Positions 7,500 to 13,939 of a stretch of 13,939 bases of DNA are shown here, piece after piece. Below the pieces are notes generated by a model. It was not told where the DNA came from, did no database searches, and was given only the letters and a program-made list of their open reading frames with translations. The stretch comes from Mariniphaga sp964398855 (GTDB lineage: Bacteria > Bacteroidota > Bacteroidia > Bacteroidales > Prolixibacteraceae). Numbering within the stretch: position 1 is the first letter of the stretch; every line of letters starts with the position of its first letter. Position numbers and translations under genes: made by a program. The DNA is taken from the NCBI GenBank assembly GCA_964398855.1, contig CAYNOQ010000068.1, positions 1 to 13,939 on the forward strand. The letters run 5' to 3'.

Positions 7500-7523
7500 T
7501 GCTGAATGACAGCTTCTTCAGCA
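7500..7523. terminator. Weak hairpin between convergent genes
   Basis: TGCTGAA (7500-7506) pairs with TTCAGCA (7517-7523) across a 10-nt loop, in the gap between the phosphatase and TonB receptor 3' ends. There is no T-run on either side. It sits where a bidirectional terminator would be expected, but the stem is short, so this is tentative. Confidence 0.25.
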
Positions 7524-7528
7524 TCAAT

Positions 7529-9940
7529 TCAAAACTTAACCGAAAGTTTCAAATTGATTTTCAGGTCGGTGAGGTAGTTGGGAACTGCAAACTGGTCGCC
7601 GCCCGAGCTGGAAACCCAGAAATAGGAAATGGTGTTTTTGATGTTCAGTATATTGAACGCTTCCAAACTGATCCACATATCGTTGATGTGCCGGAAGACA
7701 GCACTTTGCACCGGTCTGGAAGAGCTGATGATAACTTTTGAAAATCCTAAGTCAATCCGCCGGTAGGGGGGCATCCGAAAAATATCCTGGTAGCGCTCCG
7801 AGTTTGGCGGACCTACCGGCAGGCGTGCTCCGTAAAAACCGGAAAGCTGCATTTTATAGGATGGATTCCCCGGGAAATAATCCTGAAAAAAGAGACTGAA
7901 ATTGAGCCACTGGTCGGTGGGGCGAGAAATAAATCCATGTCCGTCGCCTAAGATATTCTCCTCGGTTTTCATCAGGGAAACGCTTGCCCACGACTGAACA
8001 CCGCTTACAAACTCACCGTTCACCTTCATGTCGATTCCGGTTGCATAGCCAACGGCTTCCTGTTCGCCTAAATAGCGAATCTGCACATTTTCAACTTTGT
8101 AGGGAATCAGCCGGTTCATATATTTGTAATACGCCTCGGAAGTGAAGCGGAACGGGCGGTTCCAAACGGTAAAAATATAGTCGCTGCCCGCAACCACCTG
8201 ATAGGAACGTTGCGCACGTGTATTTTCATTGATGGTACCGTCCCGGTTTTTCAGCTCTTTAAAAAACGGAGATTGATGATACATTCCCCCCGAAAGGCTG
8301 AATGACATTTTCTTTTGCCACGCCGGAAAATAGCTGACCGAAATTCGCGGACTGACAAGCAATTCCCGGTTAAAATCCCAGTAATTGAAACGCATGCCAC
8401 CCGTGAAATACAGATCGCCGCTATTGACCGGCACACTCCAGGTATCCTGAAAATGACCGGTTATTCTGCTCGAACTAAGCCTGTTTCGTGCATTTAGCGT
8501 GAAAAAGAGCAACACCTCCTTATCGGAGTATGGAAGCGAATAGCCTGTGGAATCCCGGTAAATCCATTCGTTGATTTTATCATAAAATTGCTCGTGCTGA
8601 AACTGCACTCCCCAGTTAAGCAGGTGATTCTCTGAGTTGTATGCTCCTTTGTGTGAAAAACTGTAAACGTTGGCATTCAGGTGATTGCGGGCATGGTTCA
8701 GAAATGTTCCCACCCCAAGATTCAGAATGCTGTCTCCAAAATCTTCGGAAGACATGTTTCGCTCTAACTGATTGAGATAATATTGCCCCATAATATCATA
8801 GCTCTCCTCTTCAGACGTGTTGAAAGCCGAAAATATAAACTTGAGATTCAGATTCAGATTGGGATGATAATTTGCCGATAAAGCGCCCAAATAGGTATTG
8901 AACCGGTCTATTTCCTGACCGCTGAAATAGATGGTGGTGTTGAGCGGGGTGTCCCATGTTCCGAATGTTGTTTCCCTTTTTTTCGGAACGAACCAGTATT
9001 GGTTTTGAGCGACATTTCCCAAAAATGAAAGATCAAAACTATCTGAAAACCTATAGGTGATATAGGTTTGAAAATCAGTAAATTTTGGTTCGTAATTGCC
9101 TTTTTCGTCTAAACCGCTAAGCATGTAGCTGTTGGTTTTGTAGCGGACACCGGAAATATGTGCCAGCCTTCCTTTCAACGCCACATCTTCAAAATGGGCA
9201 GTTGCGCCTAACAGGCTCACCGATGCCGACCCCCGGAATACGCTGGGTTTTCTGTATTTTATGTCAAGCACCGATGACATTTTATCGCCGTAGCGGGCAT
9301 CAAATCCGCCGGCTGAAAAGTCAATGGTGGAAACCATGTCGCTGTTGATAAAACTCAACCCTTCCTGCTGCCCGGCACGGATGAGAAACGGTCGGTAAAT
9401 CTCAATGTCGTTCACATAGACCATGTTTTCGTCAAAATTTCCGCCACGCACCGTATATTGTGAGCTAAGCTCATTATTTGCAGAAACCCCCGGCAGTGTC
9501 TTTATCAATGCTTCCACGCCGCCGGTTGCCGCATCAGGCATAATTTCGATAAAGTGCGGATCAACGCGGGTGATGTTTCCACTGTTGCGGCGCTGTTCGG
9601 TAACCGTAATTTCAGCCAGTTTTAAATCCGTTCCCTGCAAAACAATTTCACGGTAAACATTTTCTTCAGAGCCGGCAAATATGGTATCGGAAAAAGGAGC
9701 ATATCCAAGTGATGAGAAAATCACGACAATTTGTTTTCCGGCGGGAATGCGCAGCAGGAATTTTCCTTCACGGTTTGAGCTGGTGCCTAACGGGTAATTT
9801 TTCAGACCGATGTTCACCATGTCAAGTGGAGTTCCCTCATCGTCACGCACCACTCCCCTCAGCGTGGCGTTATTGCTTTGGGAAAAAGCGCTCAGCATGA
9901 AAGCAACCGGAAATAATAATAAGATCAGCTTTTTTAACAT
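7529..9940 (-). CDS. TonB-dependent outer-membrane receptor with carboxypeptidase-regulatory-like domain
   Basis: From the ATG at 9940 the protein has 803 residues; the GTG at 9946 adds only two. A signal peptide covers about 1-20 (LILLLFPVAFMLSAFS). Residues 24-105 form a CarboxypepD_reg-like beta-sandwich (LRGVVRDDEGTPLDMVNIGL, then SSLGY). A TonB-box-like stretch EITVTEQ (110-116) precedes the plug domain (about 125-235), with TLPGVSANNE, YTVRGGNFDENMVYVND and FDARYGDKMSSVLDIKYR. The remainder is a 22-strand-type barrel ending in Phe (NLKLSVKF). Such receptors import ligands across the outer membrane using TonB-ExbBD energy. No SusD partner, periplasmic binding protein or transporter is next to it, so the ligand is unknown. 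It lies 73 bp behind sixA in the same direction. Confidence 0.92.
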   Translation of the reverse strand: MLKKLILLLFPVAFMLSAFSQSNNATLRGVVRDDEGTPLDMVNIGLKNYPLGTSSNREGKFLLRIPAGKQIVVIFSSLGYAPFSDTIFAGSEENVYREIVLQGTDLKLAEITVTEQRRNSGNITRVDPHFIEIMPDAATGGVEALIKTLPGVSANNELSSQYTVRGGNFDENMVYVNDIEIYRPFLIRAGQQEGLSFINSDMVSTIDFSAGGFDARYGDKMSSVLDIKYRKPSVFRGSASVSLLGATAHFEDVALKGRLAHISGVRYKTNSYMLSGLDEKGNYEPKFTDFQTYITYRFSDSFDLSFLGNVAQNQYWFVPKKRETTFGTWDTPLNTTIYFSGQEIDRFNTYLGALSANYHPNLNLNLKFIFSAFNTSEEESYDIMGQYYLNQLERNMSSEDFGDSILNLGVGTFLNHARNHLNANVYSFSHKGAYNSENHLLNWGVQFQHEQFYDKINEWIYRDSTGYSLPYSDKEVLLFFTLNARNRLSSSRITGHFQDTWSVPVNSGDLYFTGGMRFNYWDFNRELLVSPRISVSYFPAWQKKMSFSLSGGMYHQSPFFKELKNRDGTINENTRAQRSYQVVAGSDYIFTVWNRPFRFTSEAYYKYMNRLIPYKVENVQIRYLGEQEAVGYATGIDMKVNGEFVSGVQSWASVSLMKTEENILGDGHGFISRPTDQWLNFSLFFQDYFPGNPSYKMQLSGFYGARLPVGPPNSERYQDIFRMPPYRRIDLGFSKVIISSSRPVQSAVFRHINDMWISLEAFNILNIKNTISYFWVSSSGGDQFAVPNYLTDLKINLKLSVKF

Positions 9941-9945
9941 CGGCA

Positions 9946-9974
9946 CAAAACTAACAAACCAATTGTAGTATCAA
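9946..9974 (-). promoter_or_regulatory. Promoter of the TonB receptor gene, nearly leaderless
   Basis: On the minus strand, TTG (9974 to 9972) is followed after 18 nt by TAGTTTTG (9953 to 9946), an exact TAnnTTTG match. Transcription should start about 4-5 nt after the final G, near 9942, just before the ATG at 9940. The upstream GTG (9946) would fall inside the promoter, which argues for the ATG start. This is inferred from motifs. Confidence 0.45.
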
Positions 9975-10013
9975 CTTTTCGGATAGAAATAAATTGTTTG
10001 CGAAGACGATTAT

Positions 10014-10508
10014 TTATCGAAGCAAAGCGGGAATAATCCGAAAAGCAAGCGTACCTGACCTGAGTTCGATATCTTCCCATTTTTCAACATCGAAGTTTAT
10101 GCCGATAGTTGAGCAGGTGGGCATATCAAACTCAAAACGTTTTAACAAACCGGCGGTGTAATTGTAAAAACCGGGATTGTGCCCAAAGAAAATCACGTTT
10201 CCCTTATCTGCCGGCAACAAGTGAATAAAACTTAAGAAACTTTGCAGAACTAACCCCGGATAGAAATCGTCATTTTCCTGAATTGAATCGTGGCTGATAC
10301 CCAGATTTCCGGCAAAAATGCGGGCGGTTTTCAATGCCCGCTTTGCCGGGCTTGAAATCATCATATCCGGCGCAATTCCTCTGTTTTTCAGTTCGCCTGA
10401 AACAAGAGCTGCATCTCTTTTCCCCCGGTCGGTCAAATCGCGGTTAAAATCGTCTTCGTAGCCGTAGGGAACGGCTTTGGCATGTCTTACAATAATTATT
10501 CGTTTCAT
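10014..10508 (-). CDS. sixA: SixA-type histidine phosphatase
   Basis: This 164-residue protein of the histidine phosphatase (phosphoglycerate-mutase-like) superfamily is the size of SixA. The phosphate-accepting histidine is His9 in the N-terminal VRHAKA motif. LTDRGKRDA (25-33) and SSPAKRALKTA (52-62, with Arg57) are typical of the family, and the second catalytic histidine is His110 in FFGHNPG. SixA proteins dephosphorylate phosphohistidine on phosphotransfer proteins. The substrate here is not indicated, and no histidine kinase is nearby. It has no signal peptide, so it is cytoplasmic. The ATG at 10508 lies 75 bp from the divergent metallophosphoesterase gene. The TonB receptor gene follows on the same strand, with its own apparent promoter. 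Confidence 0.88.
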   Translation of the reverse strand: MKRIIIVRHAKAVPYGYEDDFNRDLTDRGKRDAALVSGELKNRGIAPDMMISSPAKRALKTARIFAGNLGISHDSIQENDDFYPGLVLQSFLSFIHLLPADKGNVIFFGHNPGFYNYTAGLLKRFEFDMPTCSTIGINFDVEKWEDIELRSGTLAFRIIPALLR

Positions 10509-10535
10509 TTTTTAAAACTTAATTTCCGGTAACAG

Positions 10536-10553
10536 CAAATTTATTTTAATTTG
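10536..10553. promoter_or_regulatory. Overlapping divergent -7 elements for sixA and the metallophosphoesterase
   Basis: The 18-bp segment is an inverted repeat, CAAATT/AATTTG with a 6-nt spacer. On the minus strand it contains TAAATTTG (10543 to 10536), an exact -7 match for sixA, with TTG at 10568-10566 after a 22-nt spacer. On the plus strand it gives TAATTTG (10547-10553), one T short of consensus, 30 bp before the metallophosphoesterase ATG. A shared bidirectional promoter is plausible. Confidence 0.35.
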
Positions 10554-10583
10554 TGAAAAGAATGACAATTCATTGATTATTTT

Positions 10584-11093
10584 ATGAAACGCATCGGGCT
10601 TTTATCGGATACGCACGGTTTTTTGCACCCGCGCCTTTTTCATTTTTTTGAAAAGACAGATGAAATATGGCATGCCGGCGATTTTGGCAATATTGAAACT
10701 GTTGATAAACTTGCAACTTTTAAGCCCCTGAAAGGGGTTTTCGGGAATATTGACGGACAGGATGTCCGCACTGTTTTCCCGCAACATCTCCGGTTCAGAT
10801 GTGAAGATACCGATGTGTGGATCACGCACATCGGCGGATATCCCGGCAGATATGAGCGTTTCGTCAAACCTGAAATCTTCGCCAATCCACCCGATATTTT
10901 TATCAGCGGACATTCCCATATTCTGAAAGTGATTTTCGATAAGAAACTGAATCTGCTGCATATCAATCCCGGCGCTGCCGGATATATCGGGTTTCACAAA
11001 GTTTGCACCGCCATTCGTTTTACCATTGACGGAAAAGATATCAGGGACCTCGAAATCTGGGAAATTCCGCGAGAATCCGGACATGAAAAATAA
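10584..11093 (+). CDS. YfcE/MJ0936-family metallophosphoesterase
   Basis: The 169-residue calcineurin-like phosphoesterase has all the metal-site motifs in order: SDTHG (Asp9, His11), HAGDFGN (Asp33), FGNIDG (Asn55), THIGG (His82) and SGHSH (His110, His112), then NPGAAG near 129-133. This is the short single-domain YfcE group, which hydrolyses small phosphodiesters in vitro; the physiological substrate is not known for most members. It is cytoplasmic, with no signal peptide. The ATG at 10584 gives the canonical MKRIGLLSDTHG start. It is probably monocistronic, because a 127-bp gap follows. A 198-codon antisense frame across this gene is a shadow. Confidence 0.93.
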   Translation: MKRIGLLSDTHGFLHPRLFHFFEKTDEIWHAGDFGNIETVDKLATFKPLKGVFGNIDGQDVRTVFPQHLRFRCEDTDVWITHIGGYPGRYERFVKPEIFANPPDIFISGHSHILKVIFDKKLNLLHINPGAAGYIGFHKVCTAIRFTIDGKDIRDLEIWEIPRESGHEK

Positions 11094-11220
11094 AATTTGC
11101 CAATTTCCGAAATTAACGCAACCCTTTTTCAATATTTTTCGTCTAAGCAATAATTTGTTACTTTGAATAGCAAATTGAGTTAAAACTGGAATTATCAATT
11201 AATGTCATAAATTTATTATT

Positions 11221-11745
11221 ATGAAAAAAGTAGTACCTTATTTTCTGCTGCTGTTTCTCTTTCTCATGGTGAATGCAGGTTTTGACGTTGTTTCCCCGGA
11301 AGCCTACCGTCCGGTGTTTATGCTGCGTTCCGAACTGGAGAAGGGCATCATGTTGGAAAGCCCGCGGGCGATAAAGAATCCGGGCAAAATCTATCTGAAA
11401 GATCACCTGATTTTCATCAATGAAAAGTACAGGGGAATTCATGTCATCAACAATTCCAATCCGGAAAACCCCGAAAATACCGCATTCATCAAAGTGGATG
11501 GCTGCATTGATATTGCCATGAAGGGAAATGTGATGTATGCCGACAATGCGGTTGATTTAATTGCGCTGAAATTTGATGAAACTGCCGGTTCGGTTGAAGT
11601 GGCAAAGCGTATCAGGGGAGTTTTTCCGGAGCTGCTCTCACCAAACGGAAGGGGCGTGTCGTGGGCTGAGCGCCAGGCACTGTCGGATGATGCCATTTTA
11701 GTGCGGTGGGAAAGGAATACAAGCAATGAAAACCATATCAAATAA
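11221..11745 (+). CDS. Exported LVIVD-like protein, N-terminal half of a propeller pair
   Basis: This 174-residue protein has a hydrophobic N-terminal signal (VVPYFLLLFLFLMVNA, cleavage likely near 19) and no lipobox cysteine. The mature part contains two blade-like repeats of the LVIVD kind: KIYLKDHLIFINEKYRGIHV (57-76) followed by NNSNPENP, and DIAMKGNVMYADNAVDLIAL (about 95-114). From memory, this sequence resembles the N-terminal part of LVIVD-repeat lipoproteins that are usually a single chain of about 400 residues in Bacteroidetes; here the C-terminal part is the next gene, 11 bp downstream. Two blades cannot close a propeller, so it probably pairs with that neighbour or another partner. 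The start is the ATG at 11221. The biochemical role is unknown. Confidence 0.75.
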   Translation: MKKVVPYFLLLFLFLMVNAGFDVVSPEAYRPVFMLRSELEKGIMLESPRAIKNPGKIYLKDHLIFINEKYRGIHVINNSNPENPENTAFIKVDGCIDIAMKGNVMYADNAVDLIALKFDETAGSVEVAKRIRGVFPELLSPNGRGVSWAERQALSDDAILVRWERNTSNENHIK

Positions 11746-11756
11746 AAGTCAACATC

Positions 11757-12518
11757 ATGAATATCAGATATTTTAAAAAATTATTTGTCGCTTTTTTGCT
11801 CATCGGGTTAGGTTCATGCAGCTACAACGACTCCTCTTTTGAAGGAGCTGTCAGCGATGGAAGCGGCACCGGTGGTTCAATGGCACGGTTTACCATTGTT
11901 GGCGACCGACTCTTTACCGTAGATCATGAAACGCTGAATGTCTATGATATTACTTCGGCAGAAAATCCGGAGTATAAACACAAAAGCCGGGTTGGATTTG
12001 GCGTGGAAACTATTTTCCCCTTAGGAGAAAATCTGTTTCTTGGCACCAATTCAGGAATGTATATTTATAAGATCCGCGAAAGCGGTATCCCTGAAAAAAT
12101 CTCTTTTTATGAGCATGTTGTGGCGTGTGATCCGGTTGTTTCCGATGGGAAATATGCTTATGTAACGCTCAGTTCCGGTCGTCCCGACTGCTGGCGCCCG
12201 GTGAATGAGCTTCAGATTATTGATCTGGCAGATTTGAGCAGACCTAAGCTCATCCGGCAATATCCCATGAGCAATCCGCGCGGTCTTGCCGTGCGAAATG
12301 ATACGGTTTGGGTGTGCGATAACGGACTGCGGATTCTGGATGTCTCTGATAAAGATTTGCCGAATCCAAAAGAGTTGCACTATTTCAATGATTTGATTGC
12401 TTATGACATTATTTTGGACAGAAACCGTGCTTTGGTTATTGGCGAATCGGGTTTTGTTCAGTATAAGCTTGAAAATGATGTAATAAAAAAACTTAGTGAA
12501 ATTAAAGTTGAATATTAA
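11757..12518 (+). CDS. LVIVD-repeat beta-propeller lipoprotein
   Basis: The protein has 253 residues. A lipoprotein signal (LFVAFLLIGLGSC) places the lipidated cysteine at 21, followed by a Gly/Ser-rich tether (SDGSGTGGS, about 34-42). The rest is four or five repeats of about 40 residues with the LVIVD pattern: RFTIVGDRLFTVDHETLNVYDI, NLFLGTNSGMYIYKI, DGKYAYVTLS with LQIIDLADLSRPKLI, and NDTVWVCDNGLRILDVSD. LVIVD repeats are expected to form a beta-propeller and are found in surface or periplasmic proteins; no enzyme activity is established. It lies between the short exported LVIVD-like gene (11-bp gap) and a barrel gene (17-bp gap), so the three form an operon. The separate signal peptide shows that it is not merely a frameshifted continuation of the upstream gene. 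Confidence 0.85.
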   Translation: MNIRYFKKLFVAFLLIGLGSCSYNDSSFEGAVSDGSGTGGSMARFTIVGDRLFTVDHETLNVYDITSAENPEYKHKSRVGFGVETIFPLGENLFLGTNSGMYIYKIRESGIPEKISFYEHVVACDPVVSDGKYAYVTLSSGRPDCWRPVNELQIIDLADLSRPKLIRQYPMSNPRGLAVRNDTVWVCDNGLRILDVSDKDLPNPKELHYFNDLIAYDIILDRNRALVIGESGFVQYKLENDVIKKLSEIKVEY

Positions 12519-12535
12519 CTGTTAAATTTAATCAG

Positions 12536-13174
12536 ATGAAAAAAATTATTTCATTGTTGTTGTTGTGTTTCCCTCTGTTTCTCTCTTCACAGAATAAAAT
12601 GGAAGATGAATTTGAAAACAGAACATTTGGGCTGAGTTTGGTTCCGCAGTATGCAATAATCAACGGAATGCGGGTTGATTTAGATTTCAAGCTGAATGAC
12701 AAAAATCACTGGTTAGTGGCAGCGCCGCAATTCTATTTTCGCGAGAACCCGACAATCTGGGATTACAACAGCATGTACGGCTTGGGAATTGAGCTTCAGC
12801 ATAAAATTTACCTGAAACGCGAATTGAAACATGTCAATCCCTATCTTGCATACGGTCCGGTTTTCAACTACTATTCCGTGAATGACGCAGGCTATTCAAC
12901 CTACGGTTTCATGGAAGACGGCTCAAATTACATCGGTCTGGAAAGCGGGGAGATGAATACGAAAATCTTTAAAACCGGCGGGAATGTGATTATGGGAATA
13001 CACTATTTTCTGCTTGACAGGCTGTTTATGGATTTTTATCTTGGCGCCGGCATCCGGTTCAGTTTTGATGACAAAACTAACGGATTTCATGAAAATTACA
13101 ACGACACGTGGCTCGATCTGGGCTATTCGGGAACGCTGATGACCGGCGGCTTCCGCTTTGGTGTAATGTTTTGA
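12536..13174 (+). CDS. Small outer-membrane beta-barrel protein
   Basis: The 212-residue protein has a clear signal peptide (IISLLLLCFPLFLSS, cleavage near 18-19). The mature part alternates hydrophobic and polar residues, has many aromatics, and ends with GGFRFGVMF, where the terminal Phe is a hallmark of outer-membrane barrels recognised by BamA. Strand-like pieces include YGLGIELQHKIYL, NPYLAYGPVFNYY and FMDFYLGAGIRFSF, suggesting eight to ten strands. I cannot place it in a named family. It follows the LVIVD lipoprotein gene by 17 bp and is probably part of the same envelope assembly. Its 3' end converges on prmA with 14 bp between the stop codons. Confidence 0.78.
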   Translation: MKKIISLLLLCFPLFLSSQNKMEDEFENRTFGLSLVPQYAIINGMRVDLDFKLNDKNHWLVAAPQFYFRENPTIWDYNSMYGLGIELQHKIYLKRELKHVNPYLAYGPVFNYYSVNDAGYSTYGFMEDGSNYIGLESGEMNTKIFKTGGNVIMGIHYFLLDRLFMDFYLGAGIRFSFDDKTNGFHENYNDTWLDLGYSGTLMTGGFRFGVMF

Positions 13175-13188
13175 AAATAAATTTGTGG

Positions 13189-13939
13189 TTACTGCTTGTC
13201 AAAAACGGCAACCACCCAATTGTTTTTTTCCATATAGTGATTAAACATAAAGCCCGATAGAAGGGCTTTATGTTTAATATCCTCCAAATCAGTTAAATAG
13301 AAACCACTTGCAAACAATTTTCCTCCTGAGTTCGTGCCGGCGCTGTATGCCGGAATATCACGAAGCAGCACATTTCTCTGGATATTGGCAAAAACAAAAT
13401 CGTATTTTGCATTGCCGATGAGCGCTGCATCGCCTTTCAGCACAGTTATGTTTTTGGTGTTGTTGCGCTCCGCATTTTCCATGCTGCCTTTCACCGCCCA
13501 TTCATCAATATCGATGGCAGTAACCTCCGAAGCGCCTTTCATAGATGCCAGAATACTCAGAATTCCTGTGCCGGAACCCATGTCAAGCACCTTTTTTCCT
13601 TCAAAATTTTCTTTCAGAATGGCTTCCAGCATCATCGAAGTGGTTTCGTGATTTCCGGTGCCAAAAGCCATATTGGGTTCAATCACAATTTCAAACCTGC
13701 ACTTCGGAAATTCGGTATGAAAAGGTGCGCGCACCAGACATTCCCCGCCAACTACCAGTGGCTGAAAATAGTTTTTCTCCCAAACCTCATTCCAGTTCTG
13801 CCCTTTGATGAACTCCTCTTCAACAGTAAATACAAAGTTTTCTGAATAAACTTCAAGCACCCGGTCAACATCTTTTCTGCTGAAATTTTCAGTCGGGATG
13901 AAAGCATCAAAACCGTTTCCGGTTTCGGCAAAACTGTCA
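13189..13939 (-). CDS. prmA: Ribosomal protein L11 methyltransferase PrmA (N terminus beyond right edge)
   Basis: The minus strand reads from the right edge to the TAA at 13191-13189, giving 249 codons. The GTG at 13860 is not the start, because 26 more in-frame codons (ETGNGFDAFIPTENFSRKDV and neighbours) match the PrmA N-terminal domain. About 25-30 residues are missing off the edge. PrmA uses S-adenosylmethionine to methylate ribosomal protein L11 at lysines and its N terminus. Family motifs are PNMAFGTGNHETTS, the SAM-binding loop DMGSGTGILSI, the acidic DIDEWAV of motif II and the FANIQRNVL segment. The C-terminal EKNNWVVAVF is also typical. It is cytoplasmic. A perfect 16-bp inverted repeat lies in codons near the 3' end. 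Confidence 0.95.
   Translation of the reverse strand, partial: DSFAETGNGFDAFIPTENFSRKDVDRVLEVYSENFVFTVEEEFIKGQNWNEVWEKNYFQPLVVGGECLVRAPFHTEFPKCRFEIVIEPNMAFGTGNHETTSMMLEAILKENFEGKKVLDMGSGTGILSILASMKGASEVTAIDIDEWAVKGSMENAERNNTKNITVLKGDAALIGNAKYDFVFANIQRNVLLRDIPAYSAGTNSGGKLFASGFYLTDLEDIKHKALLSGFMFNHYMEKNNWVVAVFDKQ
13240..13278. repeat. Perfect 16-bp inverted repeat inside the 3' end of prmA
   Basis: ATTAAACATAAAGCCC (13240-13255) and GGGCTTTATGTTTAAT (13263-13278) are exact reverse complements around a 7-nt loop, GATAGAA. In prmA these bases encode the ordinary C-terminal residues DIKHKALLSGFMFNH. Read on the plus strand, the hairpin starts 65 nt after the stop of the barrel-protein gene. The centre, AAAGCCC-loop-GGGCTTT, has the shape of a bidirectional intrinsic terminator, although no pure T-run follows. 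It may end or stabilise the envelope-operon mRNA. Confidence 0.7.

Noticed and set aside
7529..9940. SusC-type receptor of a polysaccharide utilisation locus
   Set aside because: There is no SusD homologue or carbohydrate enzyme nearby, and at 803 residues the protein is shorter than typical SusC.
9941..9946. GTG start for the TonB receptor
   Set aside because: It overlaps the predicted -7 element and adds only two residues; the ATG at 9940 starts a normal signal peptide.
10602..11198. 198-codon minus-strand frame over the metallophosphoesterase gene
   Set aside because: The plus strand has every metallophosphoesterase motif in order. The antisense frame has no recognisable features and is a codon-composition shadow.
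11221..12518. The two LVIVD genes as one gene broken by a frameshift
   Set aside because: The second gene begins with its own complete lipoprotein signal peptide 11 bp after a proper stop, so they look like two real genes.
13185..13215. GTGGTT/AACCAC inverted repeat at the end of prmA as a terminator
   Set aside because: The arms are only 6 bp with a 19-nt loop and no T-run; the 16-bp repeat just beyond is a far better candidate.

Overview
The window looks like a stretch of a Bacteroidetes (Bacteroidota) chromosome. The evidence is the set of families present (TonB-dependent receptor with an N-terminal carboxypeptidase-regulatory-like domain, DUF4197 lipoprotein, LVIVD-repeat lipoprotein, fused PlsC/GNAT aminolipid acyltransferase), gene starts without clear Shine-Dalgarno sequences, and several upstream matches to the Bacteroidetes -7 promoter element TAnnTTTG. 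The genus cannot be named from the sequence alone. Nothing in the window is a recognisable tRNA, rRNA, CRISPR array or insertion sequence.

Layout. (1) Positions 1-877, minus strand: the N-terminal 292 codons of a type I restriction-modification methyltransferase subunit (HsdM), running off the left edge; its DNA is visibly AT-richer than the rest. (2) 878-1244: AT-rich gap with divergent promoters. (3) 1245-2201, plus: YhcC/TIGR01212-type radical SAM protein, converging on (4) a DUF4197 lipoprotein (2236-2991, minus). (5) 2992-3462: gene-free AT-rich region with several GTAC-centred palindromes. (6) 3463-7469, plus: a four-gene run of a fused aminolipid acyltransferase (OlsF-like), a DUF368 polyprenyl-phosphate translocase (PopT family), shikimate dehydrogenase (aroE) and a low-molecular-weight protein tyrosine phosphatase; the last three overlap end to start, so they are almost certainly co-transcribed. 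(7) 7529-10508, minus: a SixA-like histidine phosphatase followed by a TonB-dependent receptor that has its own promoter close to its start codon. (8) 10584-11093, plus: a YfcE-type metallophosphoesterase, divergent from sixA. (9) 11221-13174, plus: an envelope operon of two LVIVD/beta-propeller-like exported proteins and a small outer-membrane beta-barrel protein. (10) 13189-13939, minus: ribosomal protein L11 methyltransferase (prmA), running off the right edge and carrying a perfect 16-bp inverted repeat near its 3' end.

How the genes fit together. Most of the window is ordinary housekeeping and cell-envelope content: aminolipid synthesis, lipid-carrier recycling, an aromatic amino-acid step, outer-membrane uptake and surface lipoproteins. 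I do not see a clear new defence or mobile system. The least explained items are the hairpin inside prmA, the GTAC-rich palindrome cluster before the acyltransferase, the split LVIVD pair with a downstream barrel protein, and an AroE without the usual NADP-phosphate arginine. Four apparent upstream starts (3376, 5301, 9946, 13860) are TTG or GTG codons. Three of these genes have a better ATG inside, and the fourth (prmA) simply continues beyond the window.
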